A stretch of DNA of 64,000 nt from Owenia fusiformis (GCA_903813345.2 CAIIXF020000006.1:10236348-10300347), one strand, 5' to 3'. Counted from the first letter of the stretch, positions 1-11,380 are shown. Numbers and translations are program-made. The notes: generated by a model not told the origin, from the letters alone.

Positions 1-206
1 ATAGATATTTTGATTTTACTACAGTATTTATCCAATTCTTTGAATGCATCATGTTTTACAATTTTATATTTGTGAATTCACAATGAGTAAAGAATTAATA
101 AGAAAATTTGAAATCCATTTTTAAATAAAATGGGTTTGAGCTTATTCAGTTGTGCTGTTAAACATACATGTTTTCAATTATTGCAGATTTTCCTGCATAA
201 CAAGTA

Positions 207-433
207 CTGTACTTCTACTTAATTTGATGGCTGCTTTAATTTGGCGGATCTGCCAAATTGTTAAAATCAGCCAAATAAGTAGCGGCCAGATTCAATATTT
301 CATATTTTAATTGTATAGTATGGTACACGTATATACATTTCAATATGGCAAGCTTGCCAAATTAAGAAGTCGCCAAATGTTCAAAACAAGAAATCCGCCA
401 AAATAGGTAGCACCAAATTAAGTAGAAGTACAG
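207..433. mobile_element. TA-flanked MITE, family A, copy 1
   Basis: The 20-base terminal inverted repeats start CTGTACTTCTACTTAATTTG and mirror each other at the right end. Both ends are flanked by TA (205-206 and 434-435), the usual duplication of Tc1/mariner-type insertions. The interior is non-coding and made of repeated GCCAAATTA-like blocks on both strands. A related copy lies at 60975-62599 and a cousin at 12883-13228. The superfamily is inferred only from the TA duplication. Confidence 0.75.
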
Positions 434-502
434 TATGTGTATGGCAGGTATGAAAAACTAAATTTTTCATATTTTTACCTTTTGCAATCACTCAATTCTC
501 CG

Positions 503-541
503 TCTGTCCATCCATCAGTCTGTCCATCTGTCTGTTCGTCA
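503..541. repeat. Imperfect (GTCY)n simple repeat
   Basis: A short pyrimidine-rich run of GTCTGTCCATC-type tetranucleotide repeats. It reads through as a 66-codon ORF (437-637) that shows no protein features, so I treat it as a microsatellite. Confidence 0.5.
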
Positions 542-741
542 ACAATAGTGGCACATTTTAAACCTCTGTCGATAGGGTTTCTGATTTTCATTATTTTTGT
601 TCAACATCAATACAGAAAGCCTCCTTATGACTCCTGATTCAAAAGTGAGCCCAGTACCCATGGTACTATTTTATATTATAATGCTTCACAATGGGATTTT
701 ACAATACAATGTATGTCTGTTCACCATTAGGCTTATCATGC

Positions 742-1230
742 CTATAGCATTATCATTTTTTTCCCAATTTTGAGATAGGGACTGGATTGAACTAAAGTAG
801 ACCTACAACCCAACCAAAGAAGAGATGCCAGCCCATTGTCACCTTTTATGACCAATTTTAAAAAATGGAACCATTTGCCATAAAATTGATGTTTTTTAAA
901 TATTGTCATAACAACGCATAAAATTTGGGTATTGTAGCCGTAGTTTAGAATTGATGATGTTGAACTGAAATAAGCAACTGCCATTTCCACAATTTCAACT
1001 TTTGCTTTGTGCATGTGCGGCTCTAAGCAAACATACGCAATGTGTTTGTTCACATCATCATATCCTGGAAATTGATTGGATGGCATAGATGGATGTACAA
1101 TTTGTACATAATGAATAATATACTGATAAATCACTCTCAAACTGGCAAAGAATGGCATCACCTTGTGGGAGCTAATCACTTCTGCCTGCAGATCAAAACA
1201 AACCACATTGCCATCTTTAGATTTATCCAC
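742..1230 (-). pseudogene. Decayed transposon-like ORF, unrecognised family
   Basis: This 162-codon open frame is long for such AT-rich sequence. The first third contains NVVCFDLQ followed by a spaced hydrophobic/aromatic pattern. That loosely recalls a widespread marine-invertebrate transposon-type ORF family in which a CFDLQ/E motif precedes a DSCxGQN catalytic block. No DSC or GQN block is visible here, so this would be an N-terminal fragment at most. No intron, promoter or neighbouring partner supports a host gene. The resemblance is from memory and weak; a chance ORF is possible. Confidence 0.3.
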
Positions 1231-1989
1231 TAATTAATATTTGACATCAAAGGTAGGAAGTTGTCAACAGTTTGCACAAATATTTTCTGTAGCAATTTTG
1301 CTCACCTCGAGCATCTCAACAAGTTTCAAGTGAAAGGACTGTATGTAAAGGGGATTTATTCATTGATTAGGGGGGAGCGTTTGCTCAGAAAAAGGCTGTC
1401 TCAGTATTCAAGTTTGTTGGTTAGATACTCCTTATCATCCTTATGGCATGTGTATATGTGTATTGACCAAGTATAACCATAAACCAAGGTGTTGATAGTT
1501 GGTTGTGCTCAAGATTGTGTTTATATTTTGAATGTCTATTGAAAGATGTCGCTCTGATCTTCTGATTCTTTAGAGCTCTTCAAACGAGAAGTCTCAATTT
1601 TAGATTTTCCAAAAGATTTTCATTCATCGGGACTTTTCTGTATTTGCAGACGATTATATGATTGGCCGTAACGATATTTATTGTTGCTTTTGATATTGAC
1701 ACTTTGGATATTAATCTTGGTAAGTGCTATATGCTTTTACGTGCGTTTAGATATCTTAGCGAAGTTTACATTGGCGGCAAATTTGAAAATCAAAATCTTC
1801 TCAGACTTCTGAGATTGATCTCATGTCATGAAAAATTAAGCTTATAGTAAAAGATCTAGGACTAAGTAAGCTTTGGCTAGTCTGACATATTCACATTTTT
1901 CTGATCTTGCATGTTTCAGGGCCTAGCCAGCAATTGTCAAGGGATGTGTGATTTTTTGCATTTGTATTCTAAGTATTTCAAACTAAGCA

Positions 1990-2399
1990 TAGGGCGAAGG
2001 AGTGTATGTCGACACCATTTTGGGGTAACTTTGACATGCGGGGTAACTTCGACACCTTGTTGTTTGCTCTATATCTAGTTGAAACCCATGATTCATGTGA
2101 GAAAAGAAACATAGCTTCCCCCTAGATCAGCATTGAAAGCCCATGCATAGACTTAACCAAACCTGTCTGGCCCAATTATCTACTCCCGACGTCGTAGATC
2201 TACGACGTCGGTAGTAGATAAGCATAGCATAGATTGCAAAGCTTGAGATCTTGTGAGATTTTAATTTTTCCAGAAAACAAAAATGGCAGAAAACGGAAAT
2301 TCTACTTCTAATTAGTAAGTGTCGATATTACCCTGTCTCTTATGTAGACATTACCCCTGGACATTAGCCCACACCTCGACGTTACACCCCTTTGCCCTA
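1990..2399. mobile_element. Inverted-repeat element centred on a 44-bp palindrome
   Basis: The left end (TAGGGCGAAGGAGTGTA) is the imperfect inverse of the right end, read on the minus strand as TAGGGCAAAGGGGTGTA. Similarity continues through repeated GTCGACACC and GGGGTAA motifs. Near the middle (2177-2220) lies an almost perfect palindrome rich in GACGTC and TAGATCTA. No coding sequence is present. It looks like a non-autonomous fold-back element; the superfamily and target duplication are not clear. Confidence 0.55.
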
Positions 2400-2492
2400 G
2401 ATCTAAGCCTAAGCCCTATAGCCTAATTTGTTAGGCAAGGCATAGCCTAATATTTTTTCAACAAGTTTTACAAAATTGCTTTTGTGGTGAAT

Positions 2493-4496
2493 CAGTGGCG
2501 TAGCCAGGATTTGGTGACCGGGGGTTCTATTTTTATGTTATTCACAAATCCCCCCCCCCTTCATTAGGGTTCCTCAAATAAAAACAGTTTTGTGCAATTT
2601 GTACAATTACACTCCCTCCAAAAGTTTGGCAATCCTAACCAACCCATTGGATTATGTATTAAAGCATCTTTAAGTTTGAATTCTTATATGCATAATTTGT
2701 AAAGAAAAAACTATTTTGGGAGGGAAAATAGAATCCATTTTAATACCTTCATCAAGTAGACAATTGTATTTGAATTTTATTTAACAAAAATGATGTCTTT
2801 ATTTACGTTAAGCAAAGTCTTAAAGTAATCAGCTTTATCAAGAAACCTCTCCCATTGAAATAACACAGGACGTAAAAATGATTTTCAAAAATAACCTTGT
2901 AGCTTTGTAACTTTAATGTTCACAAAGTAAAATAAACAGGCAACGTGCAAAAAAGTCAGACAACTTATAAATGATTTTCTGATTTGATTTTACACCTGGG
3001 CATGATTTGTTACCAAGGAATATCAACTATTTCGCACAATTTATTCTTTAACTTAAGCTACTTCATCTAGGACAAAATAAATCACCTCATGCAATGGCTT
3101 ATCATTATTTTGCAGGAACTTTGTTGGAAGCCAGTTTGGATCAAATGCGTGGTTATTGAAAATGGCGCAAACACCCTACACTCCGAAAGATCGTTCTTCG
3201 ATGATAACTTTTCACAACGTTTACACGAAGGCTTTTTAAACTATCCGGGATAGTCATATTACTGATGAAAACATCTATTCTGTAATCTGTTATTCATCTG
3301 TTATTCAAATAAGTAGGTCTCGGTTATGCTTTGTTTTAAAAAGTCAAAAATATTTCTTTGGACGTCCCCGTCCCCCAATGTTTTTTATTTTGTAATTTAT
3401 TCGCTAAACATATCATGACATTAACATAAAAATGGAGAGCAAGTAAACTGGAACGATAACAATTTGAATTCTATACAATCTCTTAGATGAGTGGAGGGAA
3501 TCTAAAAAAACAAAATCATTTTTTGCAATGATTGCTTTTTCTTTGAAAAAGTGATGGGTAGTAAATACTGAACAAATGAAAGAATGAATAAATTTGAACA
3601 AATGCTTGTGTTTATAAATGATACACGCTTTTAAATAATTCATTTCACAACGTTTTTAATTATTTAACGCAATTGGTTTCGGGGACTTCCCAGCCCCAGC
3701 GACGTCCCAAGAAATATTTTAAATTTTAATTGAAATAAAACAAAAAAGAGATGTACTCATTTGAAAAAACATGTGTTTCATCAATATTACGACTATTCCA
3801 GATATTTCTTCGTCAATGTTGTAAAAATCATTCGGAGTATGGGACGTCTGCATTGTTTTCAATAACTTTCAATAACTTCGTATTGGACCAGAACTAAACT
3901 GGCTTAAAACAAAATTCCTACACAGGACTGATTTAGCCATTGCCCAAGATATGTTATTTTGTCCGAGAAGAAGCAGCTTAATTGTTAAATTATTGTAAAA
4001 TCTCATGCTCTGGGGGTCTTCCCACAATTAAATCTCATCCCGTTCCTAAGGTTGCCAAACGTTTTGAGGGAAGTGTAACTTCATTATGACATGTTTTAAC
4101 AAAATAAGGCTCTCGTGTTCACCATAACAAATATCAATTCATTTACTGGTCATATATGTAGTTTTCAAATAGCACAGTAAGTTAATGTTTCTGGTTATAG
4201 GCATTTTTCCGCAAAATGATATTTTGGGAAATCCTGACCGGGGGTTCGTTCGAACCCACCGAACCCCCGCTGCCTACGGCTATGTGAATTCATATGATCC
4301 AATTACTTTTTGGATAAATTTTATCTGAATTCCAATGCAAATTGGATATCTTGGGAATTCCCCCTCATAATCCTCGGATGGTGCGAATTGACCAAATATT
4401 TATCGGATTAGTAATCCAAGATTTATCCCAAAAGATGAAATTTATCCAGATTGGATTGGGGATCATACGAATTCACGGCCCCTGGCTACGCCCATG
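2493..4496. mobile_element. hAT-like non-autonomous fold-back element
   Basis: The left end is CAGTGGCGTAGCCAGG and the right end CCTGGCTACGCCCATG, near-inverse. The flanking octamers TGGTGAAT and TGTTTAAT match at 6 of 8 positions, consistent with an old 8-bp hAT target duplication. The arms pair over long distances: for example the 2605-2660 block mirrors 4040-4085, the 3130-3230 block mirrors 3790-3905, and AAATATTTCTTTGGACGTC (3348-3366) mirrors about 3702-3720. The loop is roughly 3381-3664. There is no transposase, so movement would need one supplied in trans. A smaller palindromic element sits inside the right arm. Confidence 0.65.
4284..4476. mobile_element. Small MITE nested in the fold-back element
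   Basis: The 17-base termini GTGAATTCATATGATCC are inverted at the right with one mismatch. The interior is palindromic, with repeated GGATAAATTT and TTTATCC blocks on opposite strands. It interrupts the right end of the hAT-like element: CCTGGCTACGCC resumes just after it. Confidence 0.65.
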
Positions 4497-5173
4497 TGTT
4501 TAATTTTGGAATTAATGAAAGCAAATCAATTCTCTTCTTCAACCTCTTTCTCCCTATTTAGGCCTAGGTAATGTGGCCTGGTGGCAGGGTGGTGAGATGG
4601 GACATAGGCAGGATTGCCAAAGTTATGTCCAGTGAAAGCTCAAGAAAAAGCAAACACTTTTGAAAAATTCCCAGGAGAAATCACGAAATTTTTAAATTGT
4701 CTTGAGTTGTTTCTGAAAATGAAATCATCTTTCAATTGAGGAAATATTTAGAATTTATCAACATCATTGACCTATATTTTTTGTTAGGCTACAGAATTGA
4801 AAATAGAGGTCATCGATGTTGATAACCTAGAATAGAGAAAACGGGCTAGCAATCTAGTGTTATCAGCCTTCTGGTTTTCTTGTTAAGGTTTTTTATTATT
4901 TTTTTTATTCATGGTATTAATTCTTAATTTAAATTTATTACAAAACTAAATTGGTTTCTTTCTGGCCAGTTTCAGAGTGAGTGCATTTGCACCCAACACA
5001 CCCCCTCCCCCTTCTAACCCCCATGTCAACACTCATGCATATTATGCCAATGGTTCATATTTTCAAGAAAACCAATTCTTGGGTTAATGTTCATTTAGTT
5101 GATTGTATCTATAGTTGATGATGTTCACAAAGTTTTAGGATGACTTATAATTCTTTTCATATTACAATTTTAG
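4497..5173. other. Region upstream of FBXO47, nothing recognised
   Basis: AT-rich sequence with no recognisable exon. A splice-acceptor-like TTTTAG ends at 5173, 15 bases before the FBXO47 start codon, and the frame stays open between them. A non-coding or short coding upstream exon is therefore possible, but I could not identify one. Confidence 0.4.
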
Positions 5174-5188
5174 GACTTCCAAAACATT

Positions 5189-8100
5189 ATGATGGGAAGC
5201 CTCAGTATTTCACAGATCTTTCACTGCAAGAAGATCAGGCGTTCCTGCAGATTAGAAAGCAAAGAAAAAGCAGAAACCTTTGAGAAAAGAATAAAGGATG
5301 GACCTCTTGGTTACTTTGAAATTCTCCCCCTTGAGTTGAAATTTCACCTGCTCAGCTACATTCCAGGTATGATGTGAATTGTTTATTTGATCACACTCAA
5401 TAAAACACATTTTTTGCATTGCACTGATGTGCAATAAAGATCAAATGGACACAAACAAGATGACATAAGCACCATTTTAACATTTTCCTATTTTCAACAC
5501 TTTACATTTCACAACTGACATCTCTGTTTAACAATATTGACATATAGATATTAATAAAAAAGTACACAAGATAAAATGTCAAATGTATTCTGAGACATTG
5601 GCTTCCAATAATTCAAACAGAATGCACCAAGTTGTAATGGTTTGAAAATATATTCAAACAAAAAATCTGTTGATCACACTGATATTTAATTTTTAGTTGA
5701 AGATCTAAGTATGTTGACAATCTCCTCAAAAAATATGCGTAACCTGATAGAGGTTTATAGACTGACCAACAATGCCAAGAGGCACCTGATGTCCAAACCT
5801 CTCACACACACTGTCATGTCCATTAGGGACCAGATCACATATGTTGAACAGTTCAAAAAACTGGGTGAGTATTCCATTGATGTTAACTTATTATATAAAT
5901 AATTCCATGTAAAGACATTAACTTTTGAGGTGTGGGAAATTCGTTTCTTTCCAGATAATAGAACAAGCCATGTGTGTTCAATGATAATTATACTGGAGAT
6001 TCAAAGTTTCTAACTTAGGCTCCACATTGCTATTTCACTGCAATTCATGTTTACATGTTTACTTTCATTGTTTCAGGGCTATTAATGAAAAGATCAACCT
6101 GTCTGTATACAACTAAAGATAGACTGAGAATTGTGGAAAGATTCCTTTCGAAGGTTTGTTTTTACATGTAGTGTAACAGAGTACCCTTTTAATTTCGTTT
6201 GGTGCTGCTTCTTCAAGAGAACTTTGTTACTTTTAAGTTAATAGTAAAAGTTTGAACTAACCTCTGCAGTCAAGGTACAAACAAGGGTAGAAGAGCTCAA
6301 TGAACATATCTAGATTGATTAGTTTTATTGGTATTTAATCTTTTTCAGTATCTGTGTGGCAATGCAGACAAGTGTACAGATCCCACTCACTGTATTGCCT
6401 TGGTGTGTTTTGGCAAGTTCCTGCATACGGTGCTCAATGGATGGGATGATATGGAGCTCATTAGAACATTTGAGACGATGAGCATCAACTCATATATGTG
6501 GAAAAATTTAGGGATTATTGTCAATAGCAAACCAGGTGGGATTTCATTAAGGCACTACTATTTTTTAGCAGAATTTATTTTTAGCATCTCTAATGGCGTT
6601 CAGGACTTTAAATAGATGGAGAAAAATTCAGTAGGGTGTATTGCATATTTGAAAATCATGTAATTACTTCAAAAATCTCATACTGCTTAGTCTGCTTCAA
6701 TGAAACAACATATTTGCCATCCCCCTTGCAAAGACATGTATATATTTACATGGATGTACTCATAAGTGTGAATAATATGTAGGAGCTTGTTTTTCCTAAT
6801 TGAATAAATGAATATTTCAGGCTATGGTCTGTTTCTTTCATGTATAACATGGATTGTAGTTGCATGTGATTGTGTTTTTATCTGTCAAGGTTCCAACCCT
6901 AAGCATGAGTACCATGCCAGATTATTCTACAGGAGGGTGTTCCTGGACCAAGTGGAAAAGGTACAAGACAGGATATTCTGGATAACTCGCATATTAAAGC
7001 CATGGCCCATGGTGCATCAGGCTAGACTCCTATTTCTCCTGTATGGACCAGTTTCAGCAGGTAGGTAAAGTAGGGCACTTGGTGTACCTGTATTGCACAT
7101 ATACATATATTCAAAAAGTACCATAATGTCAATAAATCAATATTGTTAAAGCCACCATTTTTGTCATTGGCATTCAGTATGATCAGTATCTGTAAAAAAT
7201 GGTTACACTTTTGTAATTGCGGTTGTTACATTTTGTCATGTTAATCCCTTGTCCACTGAAATAGTTTTACTCATCATGGCACAAAATAAACATCCTGTAA
7301 ACAAGAGAAATGCTGCATGTACCATATGAACTTAGAGAAGTATCCAGTCTTTGAGAAAATGATATCTTACTGTCTTAGGGTTATTAATGCTGCAATATGT
7401 CTTGAATGAAGAAAATGATGGTATGACTGTAGGGGTCAACAATTGTCTATAATTATAAAAAAACATTCCAGAGGAGATTCAATGGTATGATGTTTGTGAG
7501 AACTGTCCAGCAAATAGACACCAAGCCAAGTTGTGCTTTGGAGATATTGCTGACATACTGCGTCTTCTCCACACTCAAGGCAAGGAGTGGTCAGAAGATG
7601 ACATCATCAGTGTCCTTGATGAGATCACAAGTAAGATAGATTTCAATAAAACTGTTGAAATTGATAAAAAAATATTTTGTTGTTATTATAACAGAATAAG
7701 GCTACAAATGGCTATTCCATTTAAAAGCCCAATACCCCTTCTTGAAGGCCCCATTCTTAATAATTGCAAGTACTTGGCTACCTGACTACTTGACTACCCA
7801 CAGTACAATTTAAAATGTTTATCATTGCATTTGCAACTCACCTCTACATTTTTATGGAATGGCCCTAAGAAACTTATTATTTAAACAAATTTATTATTTT
7901 TAAACAAACTCTCTTAAGTAAAGCATGTTTATTGTGAGGTTTATTTTCATTTATGATTTGATTTGATAGTGAATTATTATAATTTTGAATAGATTTACAG
8001 TAATTAAAGTGTTAGAACCTAAGAGCACAGGCTTTCAACTAGCCCATGCCAGGCCCGTAGCCTGTAGCCCCCCCCCCCCTGGCCAAAAATTTTTTCAAAA

Positions 8101-11100
8101 TCATGCAGTTTTTCACCATTTTAGCACTTCTCAAGTGATTTTAGCCATATTTGGGCCAAAACTATCAAATGTGAACCCCCTGGAAATTTTTGAAAACTGA
8201 ACCCCCTTGGCAAATCCTGGCTACGGGCCTTCATGCTAAGAGTAACTCTTATAAGATCAATTATTTATGTTTTCAGTATTTACATTAACTGATTAAGATG
8301 CAGAAACTTGCTATTTGTATTGCATGTTTTATAAGGTAAGTCAACATGGGCATTTGCTCTCTTTAGATTCCTTTTCATTTAGTTTTACTGTTTCCTCCAC
8401 CCATTCTGGTATTTTTGCCATTACCTTCTTTGTCATCTCCTCAAATGCCTTTTTCACATTTTTATCAGTCTTTGCACTTGTCTCTAGAAAATCTAAATTA
8501 AGTTCTGCTGCTTTAGCTTTGCCTACATCTTTAATCACCCGTCGCGTCTCAATACAGTCGGCTTTGTTACCCAGTAAAAATATCACAACATCTTCTTTGG
8601 CACTTTGTTCAATGTTTTTCATCCATTTTTCCACATTACAAAATGAATTTGGATTTGTGACATCATAAACTAGAAATATCCCCATAGCTGAACGGTAGTA
8701 GCTTTGTGTAATGGAGTGGAATCTCTCTTGGCCACCTGTATCCCAAAGTTGTATTGTAAGGTTCTTTCCCTGGAGTTCTATTGTCCGTTTTTTGAAGTCT
8801 ATCCCTATTGTGGCCAGGTACATTTCATTGAAGATGCCATGGACATAGCGAAATATCAAAGATGTTTTCCCAACTGTTGAGTCCCCAATGAACATCAGTT
8901 TTATGAGGAATTTATTCTCCATTGTCTTGTAATAAGTGTTAATTCCTCTTGGAAACATTCACATTTACCATGTTCTGTATTGTAGTTTTCAGGCTCATTC
9001 TTGCAGTATTCAATTCATTTCACTATTTCTATGAATTTCGAATGATTGTTCTTTTTTCATATTTGTTTATATCCTTGGTAATACATTTATATTGATTTAT
9101 TGTGATGTCATAATTTGTGAGTGCAATAAAAGATCCTGTCATAAGTCATTTATTTTCATTGTTTTATTTTGTTTAATCTTGGTGAATATTTTATGAGTTT
9201 AGTTGATTATGATGTCATAAAGAAAAAAACTTAATTATTTCATAAAGCAAAATATAACACATAGCAACCCTGTTGGCAAGGAAGATGTGATTAGCATGTA
9301 GATGTATTAGCTTGTTACTATGGTAATACTATCAATGAATAAACCCTCAGTCAAGAACTACAGATAACTTTAAAAGCAGTCTTTTGAATAATAATGATAA
9401 CATTTTGTCAATTTAGCAATTCTATATTTCATCTTAAATGAAAAATACCTTTTGTAGGCTCACCAGATGATTGGTTAGCAGAGAATGTTGCTCATCTACT
9501 GTTCCAGTGTGGTGACCAACTGACACTGAAAGTGATGGGAAGTAAAGCTGTGAATGGCAGGCTAGCTGAGTTGGCTAGTATCATTACATCTTTGTGTCTG
9601 GTAGGTTTTGGTATTTCTTGTTACATCTGTACACAAGTATCTCAGATTCTAAAATTATACTTGAGTTTGAATTGTTAGCTTCATTTGTAACTTAAAATGC
9701 TGAAAACTGTATTTCCCTCAGTGAAAACCCAATTTTTTCTCAACAAAATCACAACAGGTTGAAATTCCTTGATACTTAATCTTTTTGACATGGTGAAAAC
9801 ATATTTTCAACAGGGTGATAGTAACTGAATTTTCAACAGAGTCCGAGCTGTGCGGCACCTGGTTGCACTTATGTTAGGGAGATCACTACCCCTCATGTGA
9901 TTCAAGCCCCTGTGTTATTGTGGTTATACTTTGTTGGGGGAGACAAGGATACACTTGAGTTTTGTGCAGTAAGGGGAGGCATCAAAAGTTCGATGTCGGA
10001 TCGGAAACTAAATAAATCTAGTTTTGACTCTGACACCCCCCTCCCCCCAAAACTAAATACCATGAAAGTTGATTGGTGACTTCCGGTTTGAAAATTTGAA
10101 AAATTATTGCTAAACACGATCTAGTTTTTTTTGTTAATTCCTATCCTAATTTGTGGCTTTTAACAACTATTGATAGAATAGAATCCATGGGAATGATCTT
10201 GACGAAGAAAGCATCAGGTAAAATCTTTATTTTTAAACCATTCCAAGGAATTCTGAGTCGAAATTGCCAAAAATTTGAAATGTTGAAATTTGTCGGATAG
10301 CAAACTGAAATGGGTTTGAACCCCCTCCCCCTAACTAGATATATTTAGTTTTCTATCTGACATCGAACTTTTGATGCCTCCCCTAAATACCAAGGTATTC
10401 AGAAAATAAGTTCCGTTCATCCAATGTTCACATATTCAACAGGTGTGTATAAAGCAAGATTGCCCTATGACTTGGGTGACAGCCATCGTCCACAGAATCA
10501 GCTCTATCCTGGACAGCTCAAAAGACAAGCAGATGTTCATGTCATGCATCATTGACACCTTCAGAGAGGTTATAATTGATCTACATGAATTCTCTGTTGA
10601 TGCAGGTATGTGCATTCTCTATCAAATCCAACTACTCATTAGTAAACTGTCAGCAAGTAAGGAAATACTGTAAGAGGTCTGTCTGTCACTCTGTAAACTG
10701 TAGAGTGTACATCCATGCATATTAATATCAGCTTAAAATTAAAAGTTCTCTAGATTTCGATAGTTTCAAATCATAGTTTTAAGGAAGCCATACATGTATA
10801 ATACAAGTACAGCATAGGCCTCTCCCCACATTGAAATCTCTGTACCCTTTGCATTCGTTCGACTTCATTTCTTAAATGAGAGCTTCATCTTCACTCTTTC
10901 AGTTTACAATAAATCTCTGATCTCACTGAGCCAGTCAGAGTTTGTCGTCGAAATATGGACGACTTTCCATATGGTCATTTCCTATGATATCACCGCATAG
11001 TTAATGAACATGTATTCAGCACGCATTCCTTCCACTTGACTGATTGGTTGAAAAAGGGTCAGCGTGGGAGATTTGAAATGATTTGTTACCTGGGCTGTCA

Positions 11101-11380
11101 CAGGCATCAATCTTTGGGGTGGGGCTGCTAAACTGTAATATTGTCTATACAAGACAGAGGATAGTTTATAACGACACTCTGCGCGCAGGGTAAAATCTCC
11201 TCAATGTATTTTATAAAAAAAAAAAATGTGCCTCCTAAAGTGTCGCACAAAAAATTTAAAAAAAACCTGTGATAATGTTTTTCAGATGAAGACAGAGACA
11301 TAGATTTCCAGTATGTTCTAGATGCACAGTCAGAATTCCTCAAAGAAATGCTCTCTCTATCAACAGGGAAACCTACCTGA
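5189..11380 (+). CDS. FBXO47: F-box only protein 47 (complete, nine coding exons)
   Basis: Exons: 5189-5366, 5697-5864, 6077-6153, 6349-6535, 6890-7060, 7472-7630, 9458-9600, 10443-10605 and 11286-11380. All junctions are GT-AG, the phases agree throughout, and the total is 446 residues against about 452 in vertebrates. The F-box spans about residues 44-80 (ILPLELKFHLLSYIPVEDLS), the SKP1-binding part of an SCF ubiquitin ligase. Family hallmarks follow, including WITRILKPWPMVHQARLL (exon 5), GKEWSEDDIISVLDE (exon 6) and GSKAVNGRLAELA (exon 7). In mammals the protein acts in meiotic prophase, where it is needed for stable chromosome synapsis. ATG 5189 is chosen because it gives the family length; an extra 5' exon cannot be excluded. 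Intron 6 (7631-9457) hosts an antisense Rab gene and a MITE; intron 7 hosts another MITE. Confidence 0.93.
8051..8230. mobile_element. AGGCCCGTAGCC-type short element, copy 1
   Basis: The termini AGGCCCGTAGCC and GGCTACGGGCCT are inverted repeats, and CATGC occurs just outside both ends. The interior has C-runs and a conserved core (AAATCATGCAGTTTTTCACC). It is shared with copies at 44353-44539 and 49475-49658. Non-coding, about 180 bp. The 71-codon frame across it is incidental. Confidence 0.7.
8341..8958 (-). CDS. Rab-family small GTPase, intronless, nested antisense in FBXO47
   Basis: A 205-residue Rab with every GTP-binding motif: P-loop GDSTVGKT (residues 25-32), switch I TIGIDF, switch II WDTGGQERF, GNKAD for guanine recognition and ETSAK. 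It ends in CPC, a typical geranylgeranylated CxC tail. The FHSITQSYYRSAMGIFLVYDV stretch places it near Rab8/10/13, though it is divergent. In switch II the normally invariant DTAGQ alanine is glycine. Ras with the equivalent A59G change has altered GTPase cycling, so kinetics may differ. The gene has no introns and lies within FBXO47 intron 6 on the opposite strand, suggesting an old retrocopy kept intact. Met13 (MENKFLIK, codon at 8922) is an alternative start giving a normal Rab N-terminus. It likely acts in vesicle traffic; the exact route is unknown. Confidence 0.88.
   Translation of the reverse strand: MFPRGINTYYKTMENKFLIKLMFIGDSTVGKTSLIFRYVHGIFNEMYLATIGIDFKKRTIELQGKNLTIQLWDTGGQERFHSITQSYYRSAMGIFLVYDVTNPNSFCNVEKWMKNIEQSAKEDVVIFLLGNKADCIETRRVIKDVGKAKAAELNLDFLETSAKTDKNVKKAFEEMTKKVMAKIPEWVEETVKLNEKESKESKCPC
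9972..10385. mobile_element. Inverted-repeat MITE in FBXO47 intron 7
   Basis: The left terminus AAGGGGAGGCATCAAAAGTT continues through CGATGTC. It is mirrored at 10335-10385 by GACATCGAACTTTTGATGCC followed by TCCCCT. Similarity extends about 45 bp into each arm, and C-rich patches (10036-10048, 10321-10330) sit symmetrically. No coding content. Confidence 0.65.
10862..10935 (+). repeat. Dispersed repeat, copy 1 (FBXO47 intron 8)
   Basis: Contains GAGAGCTTCATCTTCACTC and then TTTACAA(T/C)AAATCTCTGA. The same order of blocks recurs at 36533-36612 in STK38 intron 1. Unclassified; fewer than ten differences are evident in the shared core. Confidence 0.5.

Noticed and set aside
8315-8668. 117-codon plus-strand ORF
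   Set aside because: Antisense shadow of the Rab gene, which has complete GTPase motifs on the minus strand.
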